Part shown: one piece after another, positions 23,988 to 32,351 of the stretch
Layout: every line of letters starts with the position of its first letter
Numbering within the stretch: position 1 is the stretch's first letter
NCBI RefSeq assembly: GCF_016236915.1
Contig: NZ_JAEHOK010000014.1
Coordinates: 1-64,000, forward strand
Source of the DNA: Salegentibacter maritimus
GTDB lineage: Bacteria > Bacteroidota > Bacteroidia > Flavobacteriales > Flavobacteriaceae
Length of the DNA stretch: 64,000 nt
Reading direction: 5' to 3'
Position numbers and translations under genes: made by a program
The notes under the pieces: model-generated
What the model saw: the letters and a program-made list of their open reading frames with translations, nothing else
The model's database searches: none
Told to the model about the DNA's origin: nothing

Positions 23988-24533
23988 ATGAACACAATAG
24001 ATATTGTCCTGGCCCTGATTCTGCTTTACGGACTCGTTAGAGGCTTTTTTAGAGGGATTTTAGCTGAAATTGCCTCTCTTGTGGGTATAGTAGCCGGAAT
24101 TTACGGGGCTATTCATTTCTCCTATATTTTAAGTGATTTCTTTGCTGAAAATATGAACTGGGATTCAGAATACGTAAACCTAATTGCATTTGCCATCACC
24201 TTTATCCTTATTGTATTCCTAATCTCACTAGCCGGTAGAATCTTAACTAAAGTAGCCGGTTTTGCGGCATTAGGCATTGTAAATAAACTACTGGGTGGCG
24301 CTTTCGGACTGTTAAAAATGACATTTATTGCCAGTGTAATAATTATGTTTTTTGCTGCTACGAACGAAGATATTAATCTGGTTAGCAAAGAAAGCCTTGA
24401 GAAATCAAAGCTGTACAACCCGGTTAAAGTTATTGCTCCTATGCTGCTCCCTTCTATTCTTCGGGAAGCAAGAGACAGGAAGATACTAGATAAAGAAGGT
24501 GATCTTTTTGAAAATAAAAAAGAGGAGGCCTAG
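23988..24533 (+). CDS. CvpA family membrane protein
   Basis: A 181-residue protein with four hydrophobic segments. The start, IDIVLALILLYGLVRGFFRGILAEIASLVGIVAGI, is the CvpA/colicin V production signature (G-x-x-R-G-F-x-x-G). A central AGRILTKVAGFAALGIVNKLLGGAFGLLK matches the second conserved part. In E. coli CvpA is needed for colicin V export and in other bacteria for envelope stress resistance. Its last codons contain a hairpin used by the convergent sulP gene. Confidence 0.9.
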   Translation: MNTIDIVLALILLYGLVRGFFRGILAEIASLVGIVAGIYGAIHFSYILSDFFAENMNWDSEYVNLIAFAITFILIVFLISLAGRILTKVAGFAALGIVNKLLGGAFGLLKMTFIASVIIMFFAATNEDINLVSKESLEKSKLYNPVKVIAPMLLPSILREARDRKILDKEGDLFENKKEEA

Positions 24534-24551
24534 CCAGGAAAACCTCCTCTT
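24520..24551 (-). terminator. Hairpin ending the SulP transcript
   Basis: AAGAGGAGG (24520-24528) pairs perfectly with CCTCCTCTT (24543-24551). On the minus strand a T-rich tract follows, so it fits as the terminator of the SulP gene. It overlaps the end of cvpA. Confidence 0.75.
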
Positions 24552-24583
24552 ACCACAAACAAAGTTGTTTCTAGCTCCCGGGG

Positions 24584-26143
24584 TTATACCGGTACGTCCA
24601 ACCCGAAATACCTCCTGAAACTATTGGGATTTGTAACTTCCCCTTTACCAGATACCAGTTTAATAGTAATATCCTTACGTTTGGCTTTTATTGCAAATTC
24701 ATCTAAAATTTCAAGAACATCATAATCCAGCACCTTAGTTTGCCTAACATCAATTAAAACGCTTGCCCCTTTTGGTATTTCATTTAACTCCCTTAAAATG
24801 GCTCCTTTATTTAAAAAAGAAAGTTCTTCGGCAAGGGTAATTTTATAATTACCATCATTAATATCGTACCCCTCTTTATGTAAAAAGTGGGAGTTCTTGT
24901 AACTATTAATTAAAATAACACCTATACCTACAGCAAGACCCAGCCCTATTCCCATAAGAAGGTCTAAAAACACCACTCCAAGAATTGTAATTATAAAAGG
25001 AAGGAACTGACCTTTCCCTAATTTAAACATCTGTTTAAATAAAGCCGGTTTAGCCAACTTGTAGCCTACCAGTAAAAGTACGGCGGCAAGAACGGCTAAA
25101 GGAATCATATTTAATACCGTTGGAATAGCAATAATAGAGAACAGAATTAGGAAACCGTGTAAAATGGCAGACATCTTTGTTCTTCCTCCAGACTGTGCAT
25201 TTGTTGAGCTTCTTACAATTACCTGAGTAACCGGTAAACCTCCAATAAGTGCCGATACCATATTACCAGCACCCTGTGCATAAAGCTCACGGTTGGTATT
25301 TGTAGTCCTTTTTAGCGGATCTATTTTATCTATAGCTTCTACACTTAATAGAGTCTCTAAACTGGCAACTATTGCTATAGTTATTGCAACCACCCAAACT
25401 TCGGGGTTAGTAATTTCTGCAAAATTGGGTATAGAAAATTGTCCAAAAAAAGAAGCTGCACTATCGGGTACAGGTACAGAAACCAATTGAAAATCTTTAA
25501 TTCCAAAAGTAGGCCCATCTACCACAAGATAATAAACCACCCCCATAGCAACAGCAACTAAGGGACCGGGGACAATACTAAAAATCTTGCTTTTTTTAGT
25601 AAGTACTTTTTCCCATAACAATAGAATCCCCAGGGCAACGAAACTAATTAGTAAAGTACCATAATGAAGGTTATCAGCAATATTCGCCAGGGCAGCACCA
25701 ATACCGCCGTCTATAGAAAAAATCTCCAAATCGGCCGAAAAGCCAAGCACATTTGGAATCTGGGAAATAGCAATGGTAATACCAATACCGGCAAGCATCC
25801 CTTTAATTACCGAAGAGGGGAAATAATATCCAATTATTCCCGCTTTTAAAGCTCCCATAATAATTTGAAGAAGTCCGGCTATTACAACAGCCACTAAAAA
25901 TATTTCATAGCTACCAAGAGATTGAATAGCTCCCAGTACAATTACAGCCAGGCCGGCAGCGGGACCACTTACCCCAAGTTGAGAGTTAGAAATACTTCCC
26001 ACCACAATACCACCAACCATACCGGCAATTAAACCGGCAAATAATGGGGCTCCACTGGCAAGGGCTATTCCTAAACATAATGGAATGGCCACAAAAAATA
26101 CTACAATACTCGCCGGAAAATCTTTATTTAAATGTTTAAACAT
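24584..26143 (-). CDS. SulP family anion transporter with STAS domain
   Basis: The start at 26143 (MFKHLNKDFPASIVVFFVAIPLCLGIALASGAPLF) opens the conserved first helices. The membrane part, about 11-14 helices, spans residues 10-400 with LGVSGPAAGLAVIVLGAI and GGLPVTQVIVRSSTNAQSGGRTKMS, the SLC26/SulP core. A cytoplasmic STAS-like domain follows (~420-519, GASVLIDVRQTKVLDYDVLEILDEF). Substrates in the family are sulfate, bicarbonate or other anions, undetermined here. An operator-like palindrome lies upstream at 26202-26217. Confidence 0.93.
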   Translation of the reverse strand: MFKHLNKDFPASIVVFFVAIPLCLGIALASGAPLFAGLIAGMVGGIVVGSISNSQLGVSGPAAGLAVIVLGAIQSLGSYEIFLVAVVIAGLLQIIMGALKAGIIGYYFPSSVIKGMLAGIGITIAISQIPNVLGFSADLEIFSIDGGIGAALANIADNLHYGTLLISFVALGILLLWEKVLTKKSKIFSIVPGPLVAVAMGVVYYLVVDGPTFGIKDFQLVSVPVPDSAASFFGQFSIPNFAEITNPEVWVVAITIAIVASLETLLSVEAIDKIDPLKRTTNTNRELYAQGAGNMVSALIGGLPVTQVIVRSSTNAQSGGRTKMSAILHGFLILFSIIAIPTVLNMIPLAVLAAVLLLVGYKLAKPALFKQMFKLGKGQFLPFIITILGVVFLDLLMGIGLGLAVGIGVILINSYKNSHFLHKEGYDINDGNYKITLAEELSFLNKGAILRELNEIPKGASVLIDVRQTKVLDYDVLEILDEFAIKAKRKDITIKLVSGKGEVTNPNSFRRYFGLDVPV

Positions 26144-26201
26144 AAAACGCTTTTTTATTTTGAAGATCAAAACATTTCAGGATCACACCTTTAAAATTAA
26201 G

Positions 26202-26217
26202 TTTAGGCATGCCTGAA
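26202..26217. promoter_or_regulatory. Palindromic operator candidate before the SulP gene
   Basis: AGGCATGCCT (26205-26214) is a perfect palindrome, extended to TTTAGGCATGCCTGAA with one mismatch. It lies about 60 bases before the SulP ATG, beside a possible -7 element. The form resembles operators of DtxR/MntR-type metal regulators, which is inference. Confidence 0.5.
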
Positions 26218-26346
26218 TTGACCTATTAGTCTAATTTTAAAAAATAATTGAATAGAATTTTATCCTGCATGTACAAGTAAATCACAGCAGGCCCTTTGCA
26301 AAAATTGCATAAGCTTTATAAAAATTCAGAAAAGGTTTAAATTAGA

Positions 26347-26637
26347 TTAGGCCTGTTTGGGCGGCGGGCAAATAACATCCAAAAAAATGCTGGGATAGCT
26401 ATGTGAATAATAATCTTTTATAAATGTATTCCTCTGTAGGTATTGTATGCTGGCATAATTAGAATTATGCTTTTCCAAATTGAATTCCAGATTGATTTGA
26501 TTTTTAGAAGAACTCTCTTCTTCATTTACATTAAAGGCAAACGATATGTCTACAGAATTATCAATATAGGCCACAATGGTTGGAGTAGCAATAAATGCCA
26601 TAAAAATAAAACTTAGAATGTAGGCCCACATTTTCAT
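26347..26637 (-). CDS. Small membrane-anchored/secreted protein ending in CPPP
   Basis: A 96-residue protein with an N-terminal hydrophobic helix (WAYILSFIFMAFIATPTIVAYI). The rest is polar, with FNVNEEESSSKNQINLEFNLEKH, then KDYYSHSYPSIFLDVICPPPKQA, ending in a lone Cys followed by three prolines. No family recognised with certainty. It lies between the Bat cluster and the SulP gene on the same strand, with gaps of 78 and about 200 bases, so it may be transcribed separately from both. Confidence 0.7.
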   Translation of the reverse strand: MKMWAYILSFIFMAFIATPTIVAYIDNSVDISFAFNVNEEESSSKNQINLEFNLEKHNSNYASIQYLQRNTFIKDYYSHSYPSIFLDVICPPPKQA

Positions 26638-26715
26638 AGCGGCAAAAATAATGAGAAATGTTTTTAACTAAAAAGAAAAAGTCATACTTTAATGTTAAAC
26701 TAATATTGATACAAT

Positions 26716-27465
26716 TTATAGTTGCTTCAAATAATCGCCTTCTATCCAGCCCTGGGTGCCGTTAGAAAGCTCTATTTTAAACCACCCCTGATAATCTTCC
26801 AGCACCTTGGTTTTGGTTCCGGCATGAAGACTAAATGCCGCATCGCCCCTTTGTGAAGGTTCGTTTCTTACCGGGGCTTCGTCAGCAAAAATAATCGCAA
26901 ATTGATTATTAAACTGAATTTCCTGTTGCTGAAATGCGAAAAAAACCGACATACCCCCTAATACGAAAACAAACATCGCCAGGCCAAAGAAAATGCGTTT
27001 TTGTAAAGATGTCCTGCTAAAATAATATAGTAAAAACAAAACCACAAAAATCACCGATAAAGCAATAGCTATAAAGGCCCAAGTATTGTATGAGAAAGTA
27101 GAGATAAAGCTATTAATAGTCTTTTGAAAACCGGTTTTCTCGCTTACCGGAATATCATCAATAGTCATGCTTCGTGCAAACTCTATATTGTTTTGTACAT
27201 CTTCATCAGTAGGGTCCAACTGGAGCGCCTTCTCAAAATAATAAATGCTGGGCGCTACATTATTTAGCTTATAGTATGCATTTCCCAAATTATAATAAAC
27301 CGCTACCGAAGTCTCTCCGTTTTCAAGGATCTTTTCGTATTTGCTTACCGCAGTTTCAAAATCGTTATTGGCATAGGCTTCATTGGCCTCTTCAAAAAGC
27401 GCTGTATTTTGGGCCTGCGCCAAAGAAGATAAAAATAGGAGCAATATCAATACCTGTTTTTTCAT
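26716..27465 (-). CDS. batE: BatE: TPR and SH3 domain protein
   Basis: The start at 27465 (MKKQVLILLLFLSSLAQAQ) gives a proper signal peptide and follows the batD stop with one base between. The ~249-residue protein has TPR repeats at ~25-100 (YYNLGNAYYKLNNVAPSIYYFEKAL), two membrane helices at ~130-180 and a C-terminal bacterial SH3 domain (EAPVRNEPSQRGDAAFSLHAGTKTKVLEDYQGWFKIEL). It is the last member of the Bat cluster, which in Bacteroides fragilis and Leptospira affects aerotolerance; its molecular role is unknown. Confidence 0.92.
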   Translation of the reverse strand: MKKQVLILLLFLSSLAQAQNTALFEEANEAYANNDFETAVSKYEKILENGETSVAVYYNLGNAYYKLNNVAPSIYYFEKALQLDPTDEDVQNNIEFARSMTIDDIPVSEKTGFQKTINSFISTFSYNTWAFIAIALSVIFVVLFLLYYFSRTSLQKRIFFGLAMFVFVLGGMSVFFAFQQQEIQFNNQFAIIFADEAPVRNEPSQRGDAAFSLHAGTKTKVLEDYQGWFKIELSNGTQGWIEGDYLKQL

Positions 27466-27466
27466 A

Positions 27467-29221
27467 CTACAAATCTTTATCAAGTTTTGAAATTACCCTC
27501 ACCGCTTTATCATAATCTTCGTGCTGCGCTGTATTAGAGGCAGGTGTATAACGGGCAAACTCGCAACTTTTTAATACCGCTATAAATTCTGCTGAAGTTT
27601 CACTGGCTACATTTTTTTCATTCAAAATCTCTAAAATCCTTTCTTTGCTCATTTCAGAGGTTTGTATATGTAACTTCGCCTTTAAGTAATTATGCATAGC
27701 CCGCTCTAAAGCCTCATAGAAACTTTGTTGATCACCAAGGTTCTTCTTTGCTTCCGAAAGATATTTTCGAGCCAGTTTATCGGCTTTCTTCCTTTTGCTT
27801 CCGGTAACATCGGCTGCTTTGGCCTCTCTTCTTTTTCCGAATAAAACAACTAGCGGAATTGCAGCAAAAGGCAGAACTAAAGACCCCCAAAAGGTCCAGG
27901 ACCTAAAAAATGCCTGCTGCTCTAAAGGTTTTAAATTAGTAGCTGTTTTTATAAACCTAAACTGCTCTGAAGGAAGGTTTAAAGCTTGCTTATTGTTTCC
28001 TGCAATAGTATTCCCCCCCGCCAACGCTGGGCCTTCTTCTACGTCTATTATAATTTCCTGGGAAGACAGGCTCTTATAGGTTTCGGTTTGTGGGTCAAAA
28101 TAAGAGAAATTAAGGGGTTTTATAGGATATTGCCCTTTTCTTGTTGGCACAATGGTGTAGTTGTCTATTATACTTCCCTGTTTCCCATTAAGCGTAGTGG
28201 TTACGTTTTCTATTCTTTCGGGACTATACATTTCTAATGAAGAAGGTACTTCCAGCGCCGGTAATTCAAATAAATTTAAATTTCCGTTTCCTCTAATTTC
28301 CACTTTGGCCTCTAAAGATTCTGAAGCTTTTAGTTGGTCTTTATTCGTACTTACATTCAGGCTGAATTTTCCAACCGCACCGGTAAATCCGGCGGGTTTG
28401 TTCCCCGGCAAGGCTTTTACATCTATGGTTCTGGTGCCGGCTGCCACCGTTTTATTGATGGTTTTATAAATCCTACTTCCAAAAATATCACGCCTGTCAC
28501 TGGGCACATCTACCGAAACCGACAAGGTAAGTGGCTCTAGCTCCAATTTTCCGGTTTTTTGCGGATAAAGCACTGCTTTTTTAAGGACTACATAACGATA
28601 AGGCTCTCCCTGATATTCTCCATTTTCGGGCCTTAATTCCCTTATTTCGATATTCTGACTCCAAAAATCTTTAAACTTAGGACTATCTACCTCTCTAAAA
28701 TTACTCACGCTAATTCGCGGACTCACATAGAGTTTATAAATTACCGTAATCCCTTCATTTAAATAGGGTGTTGCATCCGAAACTTCTGCCACCAAATGTA
28801 AATTATCTGAAGCTATTAATTCTGAATTATCCCCATCCATAGGCTTATCTACCGCTGCGGTTACCTGGATATCTATGGGTGTTGTTTTATAAACCTTGCC
28901 ATCTACGGTAATTTCGGCCTGGGCAATGGTTTTATTACCCCTTGAGTTAGGTTGTAAGTAATAGGAATAAGTTTTGGAATAGGTGCGGTTTCCATTAATC
29001 CAACGGTTACTCACCGCCTGGTTTGGCCCACCAACCACGGTAAATCCATCAAAAGAAGGTGGACGAAAGTTATCACCATCCTGGTTCATCTCAAAATCTA
29101 CCCTAAGACGTTCGTTTACCCCTAGTTTATTCTTGCTCACTTTAGCCTCGAATTTCACCTGGGCCTGCAAACCAAGGCCGGTAAAAAATATAACACTGAG
29201 TATTAAAAATTTCAACTTCAT
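27467..29221 (-). CDS. batD: BatD family protein (oxygen tolerance)
   Basis: A 584-residue protein. Signal peptide (LILSVIFFTGLGLQAQ) is followed by repeated Ig-like beta domains, starting VKFEAKVSKNKLGVNERLRVDFEMNQDGD and including VYKLYVSPRISVSNFREVDSP-type segments. A membrane helix lies at ~440-460 (FWGSLVLPFAAIPLVVLFG), then a cytoplasmic helical tail. BatD is an inner-membrane protein with its bulk in the periplasm and is thought to scaffold the VWA proteins. It lies between batC and batE with short gaps. Confidence 0.93.
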   Translation of the reverse strand: MKLKFLILSVIFFTGLGLQAQVKFEAKVSKNKLGVNERLRVDFEMNQDGDNFRPPSFDGFTVVGGPNQAVSNRWINGNRTYSKTYSYYLQPNSRGNKTIAQAEITVDGKVYKTTPIDIQVTAAVDKPMDGDNSELIASDNLHLVAEVSDATPYLNEGITVIYKLYVSPRISVSNFREVDSPKFKDFWSQNIEIRELRPENGEYQGEPYRYVVLKKAVLYPQKTGKLELEPLTLSVSVDVPSDRRDIFGSRIYKTINKTVAAGTRTIDVKALPGNKPAGFTGAVGKFSLNVSTNKDQLKASESLEAKVEIRGNGNLNLFELPALEVPSSLEMYSPERIENVTTTLNGKQGSIIDNYTIVPTRKGQYPIKPLNFSYFDPQTETYKSLSSQEIIIDVEEGPALAGGNTIAGNNKQALNLPSEQFRFIKTATNLKPLEQQAFFRSWTFWGSLVLPFAAIPLVVLFGKRREAKAADVTGSKRKKADKLARKYLSEAKKNLGDQQSFYEALERAMHNYLKAKLHIQTSEMSKERILEILNEKNVASETSAEFIAVLKSCEFARYTPASNTAQHEDYDKAVRVISKLDKDL

Positions 29222-29279
29222 CTGTAAAATCCCTTTCTTTAAGATAAGTATGATTTTGGCAAGAAATATATCAAAAATT

Positions 29280-30170
29280 TTACCAATCTTTTTCAGATTT
29301 CACTTTGGCACCTTTTTGTTTTTCTGCATTTATTTTATCCTGTACTTTTCTTTCTTCATTGTTCATTGCCTGTAGCAAACGCTGTATTTGCTCTGGAGAC
29401 AACTGTCCTTGCGCCGGCTGAGGTTGGGCTTGTTGAGGTTGTTTATCTTCTTCCTCCTGGTCACCCTGCCCGTCGTCTGGCTGTTCTTTTTCGTCCTGGT
29501 CGCCTTCCTGCTCTTCCTGATCTTTATCTTGTTGATCCTTATCTCCTTCGTTCTCTCCTTCTCCCTGATTCTCCTGATCTTGATTCTCCTGGTTTTCTTT
29601 ATTTTCCTGATCCTGGTTTTGATCTTGATTCTCCTCGTCCTGGTTCTCCTGGTCCTGATTTTCGTTATCGCCTCCGTCTTGGTTTTGATCTTGTTGCTGC
29701 TGTTCCAGCATTTTTTTAGCTAAGGCCAGATTATACCGGGTTTCATCATCGGTAGGGTTATTTCTTAAAGCATCCTTGTAAGCCTCAACAGCTTCCTGAT
29801 ATTTTTTCTGCTTCATAAAAGCATTTCCAAGGTTATGGTTTGCTTTGTGTTTTGCTTCTTTTGTATCGGCAACCTCGGCAGCCTGCTTAAATCGTTGTGC
29901 TGCCTGCGGTGAATTTTCGCGGGTATAATACATATTTCCCATATTATACCTGGCAGTACTGTTTTCAGGATCTTTTGCGATGGCTTTCCTGTAAGCAGCT
30001 TCTGCTTCGGGAAAATTGTTTTCACCAAGGGCTTCATCGGCCTCCTTCATAAATTGTAATGCCTCTTTCCGGGCTTGTTCTCTATCTTTATCGCTTTGTT
30101 GTTGGGCAACAACCTGAAATGAAAACAAAAAGCCAAGAATTAAAAATACACTAGCTCTTAGAGAAGGCAT
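29280..30170 (-). CDS. batC: BatC: TPR protein with acidic low-complexity region
   Basis: The start at 30170 (MPSLRASVFLILGFLFSFQVVAQQ) gives a signal peptide; the frame stays open to 30269, close to the batB stop, without a better start. Three TPR-like units occupy residues ~25-150 (EAAYRKAIAKDPENSTARYNMGNMYYTR, KKYQEAVEAYKDALRNNP). Residues ~160-270 are almost only Gln, Glu, Asp and Asn with some Lys/Gly, then SPEQIQRLLQAMNNEERKVQ. The TPR part likely binds partner Bat proteins; the acidic tract is probably unstructured. About 296 residues. Confidence 0.92.
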   Translation of the reverse strand: MPSLRASVFLILGFLFSFQVVAQQQSDKDREQARKEALQFMKEADEALGENNFPEAEAAYRKAIAKDPENSTARYNMGNMYYTRENSPQAAQRFKQAAEVADTKEAKHKANHNLGNAFMKQKKYQEAVEAYKDALRNNPTDDETRYNLALAKKMLEQQQQDQNQDGGDNENQDQENQDEENQDQNQDQENKENQENQDQENQGEGENEGDKDQQDKDQEEQEGDQDEKEQPDDGQGDQEEEDKQPQQAQPQPAQGQLSPEQIQRLLQAMNNEERKVQDKINAEKQKGAKVKSEKDW

Positions 30171-30273
30171 AAGGTGTACTGAGAAAAGGGACAATTTGAG
30201 TTTAGGGCAAAATCCCAAAACCTTCAAGCCGCTATTATCGAGTAATATGTGTCTTAAAGAACCTTTCATTAGC

Positions 30274-31320
30274 TCACTCCCCCGTTTTTCTTTTTTCGTT
30301 GAATAAATTAAGTTTTCTAATCCAGCCGGTTTTACCTTCCAGCATAAATATATCTAACAACAGCAGTAAAATTGCCAAACCAACAAACCACTGAAACTGC
30401 GATTTATAATCGGCAAATTGCTTGGCCTCAAATTCTGTTTTTTCAATGCCAAGTAACTCTTCCTGCACTTTCTCGGTAACTTCTGCAGTGACACTCCCAT
30501 CGATATATTGACCATTGGCCTCTTTTGCAATCTCTTGAAGAACACCGGGGTCTAACCTGGTTATTACCGTTTCTCCCTGATTGTCTTTTTTATAATTTTG
30601 AACTACACCATTTCTTTTTATAGGGATAGGCCCGCCTTTGGTTGTACCTACTCCAATGGTATAAATTCTAATCCCGGCCTCTGAAGCCTGCCTGGCCATA
30701 TCTTCAATATTTCCTCCATGATCTTCCCCATCACTAAGAATAAACATAACCCGGTTGGTTTGTTGATTATCATCAAAAAAACCAATGGCAAGGTCTATAG
30801 CATCTCCAATCGCCGTACCCTGGGAAGAAATCATATCGGTATTTAGGCTCTCCAGAAACATTTCGGCAGCACCATAATCTGTGGTGATTGGCAGTTGCGG
30901 AAAAGCACTACCGGCATAAGCAATAATCCCCACACGGTCACTTCCTAAATCGCCAATAATTTGCCGAACTAATTGCTTCGATTTTTCTAAGCGGTTTGGA
31001 GCAATATCTTCTGCCTCCATACTTTTAGAAACATCTACCGCAAAAACAATATCCACGCCTTCACGCTTTACGGTTTCTAATTGCGAACCTATTTTAGGAT
31101 TTACAAGTCCCATTACAAGGGCGCCCAATGCCAATAAAACCAGCAATAACTTTAGCAAAGGTTTAAAAGAAGACCTGTTAGGCGATAAATAGCTTAAAAG
31201 TTCTGGCCTGGCAAATTTAGAACGGGCGCGCTTTTGCCATATCCTAAAAATAAGGTACAACAGAAGGACCGCCGGTATAAGCAGTAAAAACCATAAATAT
31301 ATTTTCTCTTCTAAGATCAT
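30274..31320 (-). CDS. batB: BatB: VWA domain membrane protein
   Basis: The start at 31320 (MILEEKIYLWFLLLIPAVLLL) is chosen because this helix is the usual BatB opening. Membrane helices lie at ~8-26 and ~55-73 plus one near the C-terminus. The VWA domain (residues ~88-300) has the metal-coordinating MIDAS DVSKS at 96-100. About 348 residues. BatA and BatB form a membrane pair in the aerotolerance system; here batB follows batA with 18 bases between. Confidence 0.94.
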   Translation of the reverse strand: MILEEKIYLWFLLLIPAVLLLYLIFRIWQKRARSKFARPELLSYLSPNRSSFKPLLKLLLVLLALGALVMGLVNPKIGSQLETVKREGVDIVFAVDVSKSMEAEDIAPNRLEKSKQLVRQIIGDLGSDRVGIIAYAGSAFPQLPITTDYGAAEMFLESLNTDMISSQGTAIGDAIDLAIGFFDDNQQTNRVMFILSDGEDHGGNIEDMARQASEAGIRIYTIGVGTTKGGPIPIKRNGVVQNYKKDNQGETVITRLDPGVLQEIAKEANGQYIDGSVTAEVTEKVQEELLGIEKTEFEAKQFADYKSQFQWFVGLAILLLLLDIFMLEGKTGWIRKLNLFNEKRKTGE

Positions 31321-31338
31321 TAAACTTCCCTTCAAGTT

Positions 31339-32343
31339 TTAAATAAAACCTCTAAATACGGTGTATCTCAAGATTATTTCAAAAAGCAGTAAGCCCAATG
31401 CCAACAAAGCATAAGGCCTAAACTTTTCGGTATAATTATAATACCTGAATTCTTCAATTTCAGATTTCTCCAGGCTATCTATCTCTTCATAAATCTCTTC
31501 CAGTTTTTCATTATTGGTAGCCCTAAAATATTCGCCTCCGGTATCTGCGGCAATTTGTTGTAATAAAGCTTCGTCAATTTCTACCTTTTGAATCCCGTAT
31601 TGAAATCTTCCGTTAGGTAAAATTCCAACCGGTGTTAATGCATTGCCGTTACTTCCCACTCCTATAGTATAAGTTTTAATCCCAAATTCTACTGCGAGTT
31701 CACTGGCTATTTTAGGATCTATAAACCCTGAATTGTTTACCCCATCGGTCAATAAAATAATCACCTTACTTTTGGCGTCACTATCTTTTAACCGATTTAC
31801 GGCAGTTGCCAAGCCAGAACCTATTGCCGTACCATTTTGTAAAACATTGCTATACTCAATTTCCTCTATAGCCCTTAAAGCAATACTCTTATCGCTGGTA
31901 ATTGGTGTTTTAGTAAAACTCTCACCGGCAAAAAGCACTAGACCAATCCTATCATTTGGGCGGTTTTCAATAAATTCGGCCCCAACTTCTTTTACAGACT
32001 CAAGTCGGTTAGGCTCAAAATCACGCGCCAGCATACTTGCCGAAACATCTATGGCCATCACAATATCTATTCCTCGAATATTGCTACTTTGCGTGGTAAC
32101 ATCTACGGTTCTTGGCCTTGCCATAGCAGTAATTAAGAGCGCCAAAGCCAGTAAGCGCAATACAAAAAGCACAGGTTTTAGTTTTGAAAGCAGGGATTGC
32201 TTTACTTTAAAACCTTTAACGCTAGACATTTTAAGTTCTGGAGTTTGCTTTTTACGCTTCCAGAAATACCAGGCTATTGCCGGCAAAAGCAGCAATAACA
32301 ACCAGAAAAATTCCGGATTTTCGAATGTATAATTAGCAAACAT
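31339..32343 (-). CDS. batA: BatA: VWA domain membrane protein
   Basis: A 334-residue protein with helices at ~11-27 and ~58-73 and a C-terminal helix near 312-328. The VWA domain contains the MIDAS AIDVSASM (D99-S103), followed by conserved VLFAGESFTKTPIT, LLTDGVNNSG and IGVGSNG. These are the marks of the BatA group that works with MoxR ATPases. It is followed by batB and preceded by the BatD-like fusion gene with an 8-base gap. Confidence 0.94.
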   Translation of the reverse strand: MFANYTFENPEFFWLLLLLLPAIAWYFWKRKKQTPELKMSSVKGFKVKQSLLSKLKPVLFVLRLLALALLITAMARPRTVDVTTQSSNIRGIDIVMAIDVSASMLARDFEPNRLESVKEVGAEFIENRPNDRIGLVLFAGESFTKTPITSDKSIALRAIEEIEYSNVLQNGTAIGSGLATAVNRLKDSDAKSKVIILLTDGVNNSGFIDPKIASELAVEFGIKTYTIGVGSNGNALTPVGILPNGRFQYGIQKVEIDEALLQQIAADTGGEYFRATNNEKLEEIYEEIDSLEKSEIEEFRYYNYTEKFRPYALLALGLLLFEIILRYTVFRGFI

Positions 32344-32351
32344 TAATTAAC

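Noticed and set aside
24122-24418. Minus-strand open frame within cvpA
   Set aside because: It is antisense to a recognised membrane protein and shows no family features.
29366-29723. Open frames opposite the batC low-complexity region
   Set aside because: They are products of biased codons in the Gln/Glu/Asp/Asn tract and have repetitive, unlikely proteins.
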